64,000 nucleotides of DNA from Paenibacillus sp. URB8-2 (GCF_013393385.1 NZ_AP023239.1:1984001-2048000), one strand, 5' to 3'. Positions 51,642 to 61,111 are shown, counted from the first letter of the stretch. A program made the numbers and translations. The notes: generated by a model from the sequence alone, not told the origin.

Positions 51642-53273
51642 ATGGACGACAACAAAAACAGATATAACGGTGAAGGCGATGGCCGCTTCGAAAGACAATC
51701 TCCGGATCGGGAACAGAACGGCGACGGACAATCTCCAGAATCGAACTCTTCTTATTATTATTCATACGGCCCTTTTAAATCTCTTAATAATAATGAGAGA
51801 AACAGTGAAGGCGTAGAGCATTATAACCGGCGGGAGCCGGAACGGGTAGAAATTACCCCTCCCCAGCCGATCAAGCCTGTCCCTTACCAGCTGTCGCGCC
51901 CTTCGGGTTACGGAGGCGGCTATGGAGGCGGCAACGGTTCGGATGGCGGAAATGGCTGGCAGTATAACCGCAAGCCGAAGAAACCCGTGAAAACCGCAGT
52001 CCTGTCCTTCATTGCCGGCATGCTCGTGCTCTCCGGCTCCATGTTCATGGCCGATAGGGGGAACTGGTTTACAGGGGATCAGGCAACGTCGGCAACGGCC
52101 TTGAGCTCACAGGGCCAGGCGGCTGACGAGAGCGCAAGCGTAGCGCCGGCGACGACAACGACAAAGCTTGTGACCGGTTCTGACGGCGTGTCCAGTGTCG
52201 TCGATGAAGCGGGACCGGCAGTCGTCAAGATTGAGACGCTGGTCAAGACGAGCTCCAGAGGCAGCCAGAGCAATCCGAACGCCAACGATCCATTCTATCA
52301 ATTCTTTTTCGGAGACCAGTTCGGCGGCAATTCTTCGGGAGGTTCGCAGCAAAACAATGGCGGCAACGGTTCCGGTTTAAATTCGCAGCTGACGCCATAC
52401 GGTATCGGCACCGGATTTATTTATGATAAAGCCGGTTACATTCTGACCAATCAGCACGTTGTCGAGAATGCCGACGTCATTCAGGTGACCGTCGACGGCA
52501 ACACGAAGCCGTACGAAGCGAAGCTGCTCGGCTCCAGCAAGGATTTGGACCTCGCGGTGCTGAAGATCGAAGGCGACAATAATTTTTCGACTGTGCCGCT
52601 TGGAGATTCGAACACCATCAAAGTCGGCTCTGAGGTTGTGGCGATCGGCAACCCGCAGGGATTCGATCATACGGTTACCGCAGGAGTGCTCAGCGCGAAA
52701 GGGCGCAGCATCGATATTAATGAAGAGGACGGAAGCGGCACCCGCAATTATTCCGATCTGCTTCAAACGGATGCTTCCATTAACCCCGGCAATTCCGGCG
52801 GGCCGCTTCTTAACGCCGAAGGCCAGGTTATCGGCATGAACGTTGCCGTCAGCACGGACTCACAAGGTATCGGCTTCGCGATTCCGGTGAATAAAATCAA
52901 GGAAGTCGTCGACAAGCTGGAAGCCAATCAGGCTATCCCGAAAGATCCGGTTCCGTTTATTGGCGCTTCGCTAATGACGATTACCGATGAAGTGGCGAAG
53001 CAAATGGGTACCGACATCAAGGAAGGCTCCGTCGTGGCGGAAATCATTTACAAATCTCCGGCCTACGTTGCCGACCTGCGTCCGTACGATATCATTACCG
53101 GCATTGATGGAACAAAGTACGCGACCAGCCAGGAACTGATCGACTTTATCAAGACCAAGAAGGTCGGCGATAAAATTACGCTGAACGTCGTCAGAGACGG
53201 CAAGAATCTGGATCTGTCCGTAACGATTGGCAACAAGAACGACTTTAACACCACACAGACCGGACAGCAGTAA
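51642..53273 (+). CDS. htrA: HtrA-like membrane-anchored serine protease
   Basis: A 543-residue trypsin-like quality-control protease. A 115-residue cytoplasmic N-terminus rich in Asn/Gly/Pro leads to one TM helix (about 119-136), then the protease (about 185-415) with the triad His272 (TNQHVV), Asp303 (LDLAVLK) and Ser385 (NPGNSGGPLL), and a C-terminal PDZ domain (about 430-530). It degrades misfolded exported proteins at the membrane surface. GGGAGGG precedes ATG 51642. Placed between liaFSR and a two-component pair, like HtrA/CssRS or mycobacterial PepD/MprAB arrangements. Confidence 0.94.
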   Translation: MDDNKNRYNGEGDGRFERQSPDREQNGDGQSPESNSSYYYSYGPFKSLNNNERNSEGVEHYNRREPERVEITPPQPIKPVPYQLSRPSGYGGGYGGGNGSDGGNGWQYNRKPKKPVKTAVLSFIAGMLVLSGSMFMADRGNWFTGDQATSATALSSQGQAADESASVAPATTTTKLVTGSDGVSSVVDEAGPAVVKIETLVKTSSRGSQSNPNANDPFYQFFFGDQFGGNSSGGSQQNNGGNGSGLNSQLTPYGIGTGFIYDKAGYILTNQHVVENADVIQVTVDGNTKPYEAKLLGSSKDLDLAVLKIEGDNNFSTVPLGDSNTIKVGSEVVAIGNPQGFDHTVTAGVLSAKGRSIDINEEDGSGTRNYSDLLQTDASINPGNSGGPLLNAEGQVIGMNVAVSTDSQGIGFAIPVNKIKEVVDKLEANQAIPKDPVPFIGASLMTITDEVAKQMGTDIKEGSVVAEIIYKSPAYVADLRPYDIITGIDGTKYATSQELIDFIKTKKVGDKITLNVVRDGKNLDLSVTIGNKNDFNTTQTGQQ

Positions 53274-53387
53274 TCGGGTCAACAAGGAAGCGGGAGGGGC
53301 AGCCCTTCCGCTTTTGCGGTATAAGTGCGCGCGAATGCGTTCACTGCTACAATAGAGAAAAAAAGGAATCGAACAAAGGGGCGGCTT

Positions 53388-54077
53388 ATGCGACCGAATA
53401 TTTTAATTATTGACGATGATGAAAAAATCATTTCTATGCTGCGGAGAGGACTCGCTTTCGAGGGGTATGACGTCAAGACGGCTTCTAACGGGGCGGACGG
53501 CCTGCGGGCCGTATTAAACGGTGATCCGGATGTCGTTGTTCTCGATGTCATGATGCCGCAGGTGGACGGCTTTGAGGTGTGCCGCAGGCTCAGAGAGGGC
53601 GGCAGCACCGTTCCCGTATTGATGCTTACGGCCAAGGATGAGGTGGAGCACCGGGTGAAGGGGCTTGATCTTGGAGCGGACGATTATCTTGTCAAGCCGT
53701 TCGCGCTCGAAGAGCTGCTGGCGCGGGTGAGAGCCCTGCTTCGCCGCAAGAGCGAACAGAGTGGAGGCGGCGAGCAGGCCGTCGTCTATGAGGATCTTAT
53801 GCTGGACGTCGACTCGCGGGAAGTAACACGCGAGGGCAAGCGGCTGGAGCTGACAGCGAAGGAATTTGAGCTGCTACATCTTTTTATGCAAAATCCGAAA
53901 CGGGTATTGTCCCGGGATCTGATTATGGATAAAATCTGGGGCTACGATTACAGCGGAGAATCCAACGTGCTGGAGGTTTATATCGCCATGCTTCGCCAGA
54001 AGACGGAGGAGCACGGAGGCAAACGCCTGATTCAGACGATCCGGGGAGCTGGCTATATCCTAAGAGGTGACAACTAA
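53388..54077 (+). CDS. OmpR-family response regulator (CssR/MprA-like)
   Basis: A 229-residue regulator: receiver domain with phosphorylated Asp53 in VVVLDVMMPQVDG and Lys in YLVKPF, then a winged HTH (about 133-226; LTAKEFELLHLFMQNPKRVLS, VLEVYIAMLRQK, IRGAGYIL). ATG 53388 follows AAAGGGGCGG; it lies 115 bp after htrA and 2 bp before the kinase gene. The linkage to htrA suggests it responds to secretion or envelope stress and controls htrA. Confidence 0.93.
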   Translation: MRPNILIIDDDEKIISMLRRGLAFEGYDVKTASNGADGLRAVLNGDPDVVVLDVMMPQVDGFEVCRRLREGGSTVPVLMLTAKDEVEHRVKGLDLGADDYLVKPFALEELLARVRALLRRKSEQSGGGEQAVVYEDLMLDVDSREVTREGKRLELTAKEFELLHLFMQNPKRVLSRDLIMDKIWGYDYSGESNVLEVYIAMLRQKTEEHGGKRLIQTIRGAGYILRGDN

Positions 54078-54078
54078 G

Positions 54079-55500
54079 ATGTCGATCAAGCTGCGGCTGA
54101 CCGCGTGGTATTCGGGAATATTGGCCGTCATGCTGCTGGCCTTTTCAGCCGCCATTTACGGTTTTTTCTATATTAATACTTACGGAGATTTGAAAGACCG
54201 GCTCCGGGATCAGGCGAAAGGCGAATCGCTGGACGTTGTCTTTGATAACCGACTGGATGCCCAGAATTTGTACGGGCAAATGTACTTTTACGACAGCGGC
54301 AAGCTTATCCAGAGCTTGAATTTGACGAATATTGATCTGCGGTTCGATATTCCTCCGCGGAAGAACCTCAAGGGTGATGGGTTTAAAGATGCCTATTACA
54401 AGGGTTATCATTTTTTGATTTACCAAAAAGCGGTCAATGTCCAAGGCTACGATCACAATCCGGCGGCTATTCTGCAGATGGCGGCATATACCGGCGAACA
54501 GGATAAGCTGCTCGAACGGCTGAAGACCATTCTGATCGCCGGCTCCTTCGCCACGCTGATCGCCGCCTTTACCTTCGGCCTGTTCCTTGCCCGCAAGGCG
54601 ATGAGTCCGATCGGCAAGGTGATCGAAGCTGCCGAGGGTATCCAGACCGGCAATGACCTCAGTGTGCGGATCGAATACGACGGACCGCCTGACGAAATCG
54701 GAAGGCTGATCCGGACGGTGAACAGCATGATTGGACGGATGGAAGGGTTTTACAAAAATCTGGAGGAATCGTACGCGGCCCAGCGCCGCTTCGTGTCGGA
54801 CGCCTCGCATGAGCTTCGCACCCCGCTGACAACGATCCGCGGGAACATCGAGCTGCTCCAGAAGGTGTGGGAACTGGAGCCGGGAGAAAATCTGGTGATG
54901 GATGAGGCGGCCATCCGGCAAATGTCGATGGAATCGGTGCGCGATATCGCGGACGAGGCGAAGCGCATGAGCCGGCTTGTCGGCGACATGCTGTCTTTGG
55001 CCAGAGCCGATACGGGCCGGACCTTCGAGAAGGAGCCGGTGGCGCTGGAGCCGATGATGGTCGAGGTGGCCCGCCGCGCCGCCTTCCTTCCGCGTGAAGC
55101 GGAGTGGGTGGCGGGCGACTTGTCGGTGCTCAACGGCAAATATGTGCTGGGCAACAAAGATTATTTGCAGCAGATGCTGTTCATTTTCATTGACAATGCG
55201 TTCAAATACACGCCGTCTGGAGAGGTGAGCTTTGACGCCGTAGTTTATCAATCCCAGGTCGGCTTGCGGGTTAAGGATACCGGCATCGGTATGGAGAAAG
55301 ACGAGGTGCCGTATATATTCGACCGGTTCTACAGGGCGGATGAATCCCGAGGCATTACCGAAGGCATCGGACTCGGGCTGTCCATTGCAAAATGGATCAT
55401 TGACGAGCACGGCGGCTCGGTCGAGGTGGTTACCCGGCAGGGCGAAGGCACAACGTTCGTAATCTGGCTGCCCCTTCTCTTTGCCGCCCCTCTGGAATAG
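54079..55500 (+). CDS. Sensor histidine kinase (CssS/MprB-like)
   Basis: A 473-residue kinase: TM1 (about 8-30), an extracytoplasmic sensor (about 31-150), TM2 (about 157-177), HAMP (about 178-235), HisKA domain with phospho-His244 in VSDASHELRTPLTTIRGN, and HATPase (about 345-465; FIDNAFKYTPSG, VKDTGIGMEKDEVPYIFDRF, EGIGLGLSIAKWI). ATG 54079 is 8 nt after AAGAGGTGAC inside the end of the regulator gene. The partner is the adjacent regulator; the signal is inferred from htrA linkage only. Confidence 0.92.
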   Translation: MSIKLRLTAWYSGILAVMLLAFSAAIYGFFYINTYGDLKDRLRDQAKGESLDVVFDNRLDAQNLYGQMYFYDSGKLIQSLNLTNIDLRFDIPPRKNLKGDGFKDAYYKGYHFLIYQKAVNVQGYDHNPAAILQMAAYTGEQDKLLERLKTILIAGSFATLIAAFTFGLFLARKAMSPIGKVIEAAEGIQTGNDLSVRIEYDGPPDEIGRLIRTVNSMIGRMEGFYKNLEESYAAQRRFVSDASHELRTPLTTIRGNIELLQKVWELEPGENLVMDEAAIRQMSMESVRDIADEAKRMSRLVGDMLSLARADTGRTFEKEPVALEPMMVEVARRAAFLPREAEWVAGDLSVLNGKYVLGNKDYLQQMLFIFIDNAFKYTPSGEVSFDAVVYQSQVGLRVKDTGIGMEKDEVPYIFDRFYRADESRGITEGIGLGLSIAKWIIDEHGGSVEVVTRQGEGTTFVIWLPLLFAAPLE

Positions 55501-55508
55501 GGTATAAT
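55481..55508 (+). promoter_or_regulatory. Sigma-A promoter of ispH
   Basis: TTGCCG (55481-55486), 16-bp spacer, TATAAT (55503-55508), overlapping the end of the kinase gene. Confidence 0.6.
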
Positions 55509-55559
55509 GAACGGGCTTGATTCTATTACACTCAATGACGGCAGAAAGCTGGTGAAGCA

Positions 55560-56519
55560 ATGGAAGTGATGAAAATTTCTCCCCGGGGATACTGCTACGG
55601 CGTGGTCGATGCGATGGTCATGGCGCGTCAGGCCGCGAAAAATCTCGATCTTCCCCGGCCGATTTATATACTAGGCATGATTGTTCATAACAGTCATGTT
55701 ACCCATTCTTTTGAGGACGAGGGCATCATTACACTGGACGGAAGCAATCGTCTGGACATTCTGGACAAGATCGACAGCGGCACCGTCATTTTCACCGCGC
55801 ACGGTGTTTCGCCCGAGGTTCGCAAGAAAGCGCGGGCCAAGGGGTTGACGACAGTCGACGCAACTTGCCCCGATGTAACGAAGACGCATGATCTCATTCA
55901 AGAGAAGGTTGCGGAAGGCTGTGAAATCATCTATATCGGCAAGAAGGGCCATCCCGAGCCGGAAGGCGCCGTGGGTATCGCTCCGGAACATGTGCATCTG
56001 ATCGAAAAGGAAGAGGAGATTTCCTCGCTTTCCCTTCCGGCAGGCTCCCGAATTGTCATTACGAACCAGACGACGATGAGCCAATGGGATATCAAGCATA
56101 TTATGAAGAAGCTGCTGGAGACCTTCCCCGGCGCCGAGGTGCATAACGAGATTTGCATGGCCACACAGGTTCGGCAGGAAGCCGTGGCGGAGCAGGCCGG
56201 ACAGGCTGACCTCGTCATCGTTGTGGGCGACCCGCGCAGCAACAACTCCAACCGGCTTGCCCAGGTGTCCGAGGAGATCGCCGGCGTTCCGGCTCACCGG
56301 ATCGCCGACGTATCGGAGCTGGAGCTTGAGTGGCTGAAGGGCGTATCGAAAGTGGCCGTCACTTCAGGGGCGTCTACGCCGACGCCGATCACTAAGGAAG
56401 TCATTGCCTTTCTGGAGCAGTACGACCCGGGAGATCCCGATACATGGGAACTAAAACGGACGGTCAACATGGCAAAGCTGCTACCGCCGGTCAAGGCCAA
56501 AGCCGGGCAGTCCTCCTGA
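55560..56519 (+). CDS. ispH: 4-hydroxy-3-methylbut-2-enyl diphosphate reductase
   Basis: A 319-residue IspH (LytB), the final MEP-pathway enzyme making IPP and DMAPP. The three iron-sulfur cysteines are Cys12 ([10 protein letters not shown]), Cys103 (VDATCPDV) and Cys199 (NEICMATQ). Other marks are [23 protein letters not shown] and [11 protein letters not shown]. Length and pattern fit the B. subtilis type. It has its own promoter and terminator. Confidence 0.95.
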   Translation: MEVMKISPRGYCYGVVDAMVMARQAAKNLDLPRPIYILGMIVHNSHVTHSFEDEGIITLDGSNRLDILDKIDSGTVIFTAHGVSPEVRKKARAKGLTTVDATCPDVTKTHDLIQEKVAEGCEIIYIGKKGHPEPEGAVGIAPEHVHLIEKEEEISSLSLPAGSRIVITNQTTMSQWDIKHIMKKLLETFPGAEVHNEICMATQVRQEAVAEQAGQADLVIVVGDPRSNNSNRLAQVSEEIAGVPAHRIADVSELELEWLKGVSKVAVTSGASTPTPITKEVIAFLEQYDPGDPDTWELKRTVNMAKLLPPVKAKAGQSS

Positions 56520-56547
56520 CAACCGATTCATACGGTGCGCGGGTTTC

Positions 56548-56584
56548 AGCGCTCTGCTTCCTCAGCGACACAGGGCGCTTTTTC
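56548..56584 (+). terminator. Intrinsic terminator after ispH
   Basis: AGCGCTCTG (56548-56556) with CAGGGCGCT (56571-56579, one G-T pair), then TTTTCT. Confidence 0.75.
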
Positions 56585-56712
56585 TCTGCCATCCACATCC
56601 TCTTTATTTGATTTTCACCGTATTTTCCGTCAGCCGGTTGGCGCCGATTTCACGAAAGCCTGCTGCGTTCAACTCAAAAGCGGCTCGAATATTAATTTTT
56701 TTGAATAAAGGG

Positions 56713-56741
56713 TTGACGGATTTGGCATTCTATCATAGAAT
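56713..56741 (+). promoter_or_regulatory. Sigma-A promoter of the DAHP synthase gene
   Basis: TTGACG (56713-56718), 17-bp spacer, TAGAAT (56736-56741), about 100 bp upstream of the start. The rest of the gap 56585-56841 is AT-rich without further visible signals. Confidence 0.72.
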
Positions 56742-56841
56742 TACTTTAGTGATTAAAAGCATAAAAGCTTAAAAGCGTCGTAGCATAATAGTATTGATAA
56801 TCCACCATTAAATTATACAGGTTCGGAAAGGAAGGAATCAG

Positions 56842-57885
56842 ATGATCGTTATTACATCCAATCAAACACCGGAGGAACAAATCAACGACATTATCGCAGT
56901 AATTGAGAAGGAGGGCCTTCAGGCGCACCTTTCCAAAGGAGCGGACCGTACGGTCATCGGTCTGGTAGGCAGTGTAACCCCGAAGCTTGCGGAGCATCTT
57001 CGCCAAATGAAGGGCGTAGAGAATGTAGTCAAAATCTCCAAATCCTATAAGCTTGCGAGCAGAGACTTTCATCCGGATGATACGGTCATCGAGGTTAAAG
57101 GAGTTAAGATCGGCGGAGAGCATCTGGCTATCATGGGCGGCCCGTGCGCCGTGGAATCACCGGAGCAGATTGACGAAATTGCAAAGCTCGTAAAAGCGGC
57201 CGGAGCACAGGTGCTTCGCGGCGGAGCGTTCAAGCCCCGCACCGGACCTTACAGCTTCCAAGGAGTCGGCGTGGAAGGGCTGAAGATGATGGCGGACGCT
57301 GGTGAACGCCACGGCCTGCTGACCATCACAGAGGTTATGACGCCAGAGTATGTTGACGTGTGCGCGGAATACGCAGATATTCTTCAAGTGGGCACGCGGA
57401 ATATGCAGAACTTTGATCTGCTGCGCGCGCTTGGCACCTGCGGCCGTCCAGTACTGCTGAAACGCGGTTTCAGCGCGACATACGACGAGCTGCTGAATGC
57501 GGCCGAGTACATTTTGGCCGGCGGCAACCGGGACGTTATGCTCTGCGAGCGCGGTATCCGCACCTTCGAGACCTACACCCGCAATACGCTGGATCTCTCG
57601 GCAATTCCTGTCCTTCAAGGACTGAGCCATCTGCCAGTTATTTCCGACCCGAGCCACGGAACGGGCCGCCGCGAGCTGGTGGAGCCTATGGCCAAAGCGT
57701 CCGTAGCCGCAGGCGCCAACGGTCTGATTATCGAAATGCATACCGATCCAGACAACTCCATGACGGGAGACGGAGTCCAATCCCTGTTCCCGGACCAATT
57801 CGACAACCTGCTGCGCGATCTGGAGAAACTGGCTCCGCTGGTCGGCAAGAAATTCTCCAGCCAAGTGGCCGTACCGGTTGTTTAA
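56842..57885 (+). CDS. aroF: 3-deoxy-7-phosphoheptulonate synthase (type I-beta)
   Basis: A 347-residue DAHP synthase, first step of the shikimate pathway. An N-terminal ferredoxin-like regulatory domain (about 1-67) resembles that of Thermotoga DAHPS, where Tyr/Phe inhibit; the barrel (about 75-335) has MGGPCAVES, LRGGAFKPRTGPYSFQG, QVGTRNMQNFDLL, LLKRG, DPSHGTG and IEMHTDP. No chorismate mutase domain is fused, unlike B. subtilis AroA. GGAAAGGAAGG lies before the ATG. Confidence 0.94.
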   Translation: MIVITSNQTPEEQINDIIAVIEKEGLQAHLSKGADRTVIGLVGSVTPKLAEHLRQMKGVENVVKISKSYKLASRDFHPDDTVIEVKGVKIGGEHLAIMGGPCAVESPEQIDEIAKLVKAAGAQVLRGGAFKPRTGPYSFQGVGVEGLKMMADAGERHGLLTITEVMTPEYVDVCAEYADILQVGTRNMQNFDLLRALGTCGRPVLLKRGFSATYDELLNAAEYILAGGNRDVMLCERGIRTFETYTRNTLDLSAIPVLQGLSHLPVISDPSHGTGRRELVEPMAKASVAAGANGLIIEMHTDPDNSMTGDGVQSLFPDQFDNLLRDLEKLAPLVGKKFSSQVAVPVV

Positions 57886-57983
57886 GGGAAATGTATGACC
57901 CGGCCTGTGCTCTGTGAAACAGGGCGCAAGCTGAATATCTAATATTTAGTACAATTGTTAAAAACGGGTTTGATGTTAGAAAA

Positions 57984-58033
57984 GCAGACAGCCTTTTCTC
58001 CTCAAAATATGAGGAAGCGAAAGGGCTGTTTGC
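57984..58033 (+). terminator. Terminator hairpin after the DAHP synthase gene
   Basis: GCAGACAGCCTTTTCTCCTC pairs with GAGGAAGCGAAAGGGCTGTTTGC across an AT-rich loop; the T-run is displaced (TTTTTCC from 58038). Confidence 0.6.
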
Positions 58034-58080
58034 CGCGTTTTTCCATCTCCAAATGCCATCTGCGAAATAATTCACTAAAG

Positions 58081-58119
58081 CGTAAGAATATCTCACATTG
58101 GCTTAAAAAATACCTCACA
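58081..58119. promoter_or_regulatory. Two GlnR/TnrA-like boxes upstream of glnA
   Basis: CGTAAGAATATCTCACA (58081-58097) fits TGTNA-N7-TNACA with one mismatch; TTAAAAAATACCTCACA (58103-58119) fits with two. Centres are 22 bp apart, two helical turns, and the second box ends 6 bp before the -35. GlnR-type repression of glnA under nitrogen excess is expected. Confidence 0.65.
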
Positions 58120-58125
58120 TAAGCA

Positions 58126-58154
58126 TTGACGATGTCAGGTTTGAGTTTTATAAT
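58126..58154 (+). promoter_or_regulatory. Sigma-A promoter of glnA
   Basis: TTGACG (58126-58131), 17-bp spacer, perfect TATAAT (58149-58154). Confidence 0.88.
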
Positions 58155-58233
58155 GACGACAGTTAAAATTAATACAAGAACATTTGCATAGTGGGTACGG
58201 CTTAATGTTCAAACTTGAGGAGGAAAAAATTTC

Positions 58234-59658
58234 ATGTCGGTTGAAAAAGTGTTGCAAACGATTAAAGAGAACAACATTGAATGGGTAGATTTCCGCTTTG
58301 TTGATTTGGGTGGACGGGCCCATCATATTGCTTTGCCGGCTGCTGCTGTTGACGAGGAGACCTTTGTAAATGGCGTAGCTTTTGACGGTTCTTCCATCGC
58401 CGGGTTCCGCGGAATTGAAGAGTCTGACATGGTAATGATGCCGGATACAACTACTACATATGTTGATCCTTTCACTGCTCATCCTACGCTCAACATTATG
58501 TGTGACATTTTTACTCCTGACGGAGAGCGTTATGAGCGTGACCCGCGCGGTATCGCAGTTAAAGCGGAAGAATACTTGCAAAAGAGCGGCGTAGGTACCG
58601 CAGCATTCTTCGCACCTGAATCCGAGTTCTTCATTTTTGACGACGTTCGTTACGAGAGCGGAATGAACAGCTCTTCCTACTTCGTTGATTCCGAAGAAGC
58701 GGTCTGGAACTCGAACCGTAAGGAAGAAGGCGGCAACCTCGGCTTTAAAGTAGGCGTCAAAGGCGGTTATGTACCGGTTGCTCCGGTTGATACTCAACAA
58801 GACATCCGCAGTGAAATGTGTCGACTGCTGGCTGAAGCCGGACTGGTTATCGAGCGTCATCACCATGAAGTTGCTACAGCTGGACAAGCTGAGATCAACT
58901 TCCGCTTCGATACACTGAAGAAAACTGCCGACAACCTGTTGACTTACAAATACATCGTGCAAAACACTGCCCGTCAATACGGCAAAGTGGCAACTTTCAT
59001 GCCAAAACCGATCTTTGGCGACAATGGTAGCGGCATGCACGTTCACCAATCGATCTTTAACGGCGACAGCCCGCTGTTCTATGAAAAAGGCGGATATGCT
59101 AATCTGAGCGAGATGGCTCTGAACTACATCGGCGGTATCCTGTATCATGCTCCGGCACTGATCGCTCTGACCAACCCGAGCACGAACTCCTTCAAACGTC
59201 TGGTTCCTGGCTACGAAGCTCCGGTTAACCTGGTATTCTCTAAAGGTAACCGTTCCGCAGCAGTTCGTATCCCGGTAGCTGCCGTAACACCTAAAGGTTG
59301 CCGCATCGAGTTCCGTACTCCGGATACCACGGCTAACCCTTACCTGGCCTTCTCCGCAATGCTGCTGGCTGGTCTGGACGGCATCAAGAAGAAGATCAAC
59401 CCAGTTGAGCTTGGCTATGGCCCGCTCGACAAGAACATTTACGAACTGCCAAATGAAGAAAAAGCGAAAATCCGCAGCGTACCGGGCAGCCTGAACGAAG
59501 CGCTCGACGCTCTGGAAGCTGACTATGAGTTCCTGACAGAAGGCGGCGTCTTCACTAAAGACTTCATCGACAACTACATCGAACTGAAACGCGGCGAGGC
59601 TCAAGCGGTTGCCATTCGTGTTCATCCGCATGAATACTCCCTGTACTTCGATGTATAA
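58234..59658 (+). CDS. glnA: Type I glutamine synthetase, GSI-beta-like
   Basis: A 474-residue glutamine synthetase. Active-site motifs include VAFDGSSIAGFRGIEESDM, FFAPESEFFIFD, HHHEVATAGQAEINF, NGSGMHVHQS and VNLVFSKGNRSAAVRIP. The 25-residue insertion around 145-170 and Tyr403 in DKNIYELPNEE, the position adenylylated in GSI-beta enzymes, distinguish it from the shorter Bacillus GSI-alpha (about 444 residues). No GlnR gene precedes it. The codon use is biased to Gct/Gtt/Cgt forms as in highly expressed genes. GGAGGAAAA precedes the start; GlnR-like boxes overlap the promoter region. Confidence 0.95.
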   Translation: MSVEKVLQTIKENNIEWVDFRFVDLGGRAHHIALPAAAVDEETFVNGVAFDGSSIAGFRGIEESDMVMMPDTTTTYVDPFTAHPTLNIMCDIFTPDGERYERDPRGIAVKAEEYLQKSGVGTAAFFAPESEFFIFDDVRYESGMNSSSYFVDSEEAVWNSNRKEEGGNLGFKVGVKGGYVPVAPVDTQQDIRSEMCRLLAEAGLVIERHHHEVATAGQAEINFRFDTLKKTADNLLTYKYIVQNTARQYGKVATFMPKPIFGDNGSGMHVHQSIFNGDSPLFYEKGGYANLSEMALNYIGGILYHAPALIALTNPSTNSFKRLVPGYEAPVNLVFSKGNRSAAVRIPVAAVTPKGCRIEFRTPDTTANPYLAFSAMLLAGLDGIKKKINPVELGYGPLDKNIYELPNEEKAKIRSVPGSLNEALDALEADYEFLTEGGVFTKDFIDNYIELKRGEAQAVAIRVHPHEYSLYFDV

Positions 59659-59684
59659 GAATTAATAATTCAAGAAAGGGTGTC

Positions 59685-59727
59685 CCACAAGCCATGCAAA
59701 TGGCTTCTGGGGCACCCTTTTATTTTT
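59685..59727 (+). terminator. Intrinsic terminator after glnA
   Basis: AAAGGGTGTCCC (59685-59696) with GGGGCACCCTTTT, an inner AAGCCAT/ATGGCTT stem, and a T-rich tail. Confidence 0.85.
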
Positions 59728-59803
59728 GTGTAGTATGAGTGGGTAAGAAGCCCCTGGTGTGAATCCGGGCAAGGATGCCTCCATATCCGGGACGCCGGTA
59801 GAA

Positions 59804-60844
59804 TTAATAATAGGGTGGGTCTTTCAGCTTGCTACCGCAGGACTCCCTTATGATGAGTTCCGGCTCGACCACAAAGGAGCTCGTCTCGGACTGGTTATTG
59901 ATGAGATCGTACAGCATAAGCGCCGCCAGCCTTCCGATTTTCTCTTTGTTCTGCCGAATGGTGCTTAGCTGGGGTGTCGTGAAGCGGGAAGCCTCAATAT
60001 CGTCGCACCCAATCACGGCTACAGTCTCAGGGACCGACAGCGAGCATTCCTTGAGCGCCCGCATGGCTCCTATGGCCAGCTGGTCTGAGGCGGCGAATAT
60101 GGCCCTTGGTAAGCTTCCTGACGCAATCATACGCTGCATGGCCTCGTAGCCGCTCGCTTCGAAGAAGTTCCCCCCGTTAACAAACCACTTTTCGTTCACA
60201 GGCAGACCGAAGCTTTCAATCGTATTTCGGTAGCCGCTCTCACGCATATTAGAAATGTCCGATTCCTGCGTGCTGCCGATGTAGCCCAACTCCCGATATC
60301 CAAGCAGATAGAAATGCTCGACAACTTTGGAGGAGATTTTATAATTGTCGGACATAATGTAGCCGGAGCTGCGCCCGGATAGTTTCATATCCACGCCTAT
60401 ACACGGAATGTCGCTGTTGTCCAATTGGCTTATGGAAGGTTCCAATTCCTGTCCGGAGATAACCACACAGCCATCTACATGGTAATGACGGCAGCGGGCC
60501 AGATAATCGTTGTTGCCGCCGCTCTGAAATTTTTCATTGGAGAAGAAGACAAGATCGTAGCCGAGAAGGCCCATCTGTTTTTTAAATGAATTTAGAACCT
60601 CGACAAAAAAAGGATGAGTGAAATCGACGTTAAGCTTGCCCGCAAAAATAACGCCAATGAGATTTGAGGTTTTCGTGGCCAATGTCTTCGCGGAGTTCGA
60701 AGGAACATAGCCTGTCTCCTGCATAATCTGCAGCACTTTGCTTCGGGTTTCTTCCGAAATTTCGCTGTAATTATTAATAATTTTAGAAACTGTAGAGACA
60801 GAAACACCAGCAATTTTCGCAATATCTTTAATATTCAAGGACAT
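59804..60844 (-). CDS. LacI-family transcriptional regulator
   Basis: A 346-residue LacI/GalR regulator: N-terminal HTH and hinge (1-60; IKDIAKIAGVSVSTVSKIIN, YVPSNSAKTLATKTS) and a periplasmic-binding-like sensor domain (61-330) with IGVIFAG, DGCVVISG, AIFAASDQLAIGAMRAL and VAVIGCDDIEASRFTTPQLST. AAGGAGACG precedes the ATG. It is divergent from the sugar ABC operon at 61215, with three GAAA/TTTC operator-like sites between, so it most likely represses that operon and itself. Inducer unknown. Confidence 0.93.
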   Translation of the reverse strand: MSLNIKDIAKIAGVSVSTVSKIINNYSEISEETRSKVLQIMQETGYVPSNSAKTLATKTSNLIGVIFAGKLNVDFTHPFFVEVLNSFKKQMGLLGYDLVFFSNEKFQSGGNNDYLARCRHYHVDGCVVISGQELEPSISQLDNSDIPCIGVDMKLSGRSSGYIMSDNYKISSKVVEHFYLLGYRELGYIGSTQESDISNMRESGYRNTIESFGLPVNEKWFVNGGNFFEASGYEAMQRMIASGSLPRAIFAASDQLAIGAMRALKECSLSVPETVAVIGCDDIEASRFTTPQLSTIRQNKEKIGRLAALMLYDLINNQSETSSFVVEPELIIRESCGSKLKDPPYY

Positions 60845-60927
60845 CGTAACGTCTCCTTTTGTAAAAATGTCTGATGCTTAGGACGCAGAAAGCACTATTA
60901 AAACTTTCAAATTAAAAAGATAGTTTA

Positions 60928-60941
60928 CGAAAATGGTTTCG
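60928..60941. promoter_or_regulatory. LacI-type operator O1
   Basis: CGAAAATGGTTTCG, a symmetrical CGAAA/TTTCG site 84 bp upstream of the regulator gene, probably for autoregulation. Confidence 0.6.
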
Positions 60942-61074
60942 CAGATAATTCTATAGAAGTTGCTCCGTTCAGTCAATAATGAAATGATGATTGAACACAA
61001 AAATGCTGATACATCAATGATTTCTTATAAAAGCACCCCTAATATTTAGGAGGCGAAATCAAAATAAAAAACAG

Positions 61075-61103
61075 TTTACAAACCTTCCCAACAGTGCAAT
61101 AAT
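61075..61103 (+). promoter_or_regulatory. Sigma-A promoter of the ABC operon
   Basis: TTTACA (61075-61080), 17-bp spacer, AATAAT (61098-61103). Operator O2 begins 9 bp downstream. Confidence 0.6.
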
Positions 61104-61111
61104 GAAATCGA

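Noticed and set aside
58135..59631. 498-codon minus-strand ORF covering glnA
   Set aside because: Long but only a codon-bias shadow of glnA; starts inside the terminator side and overlaps the glnA promoter.
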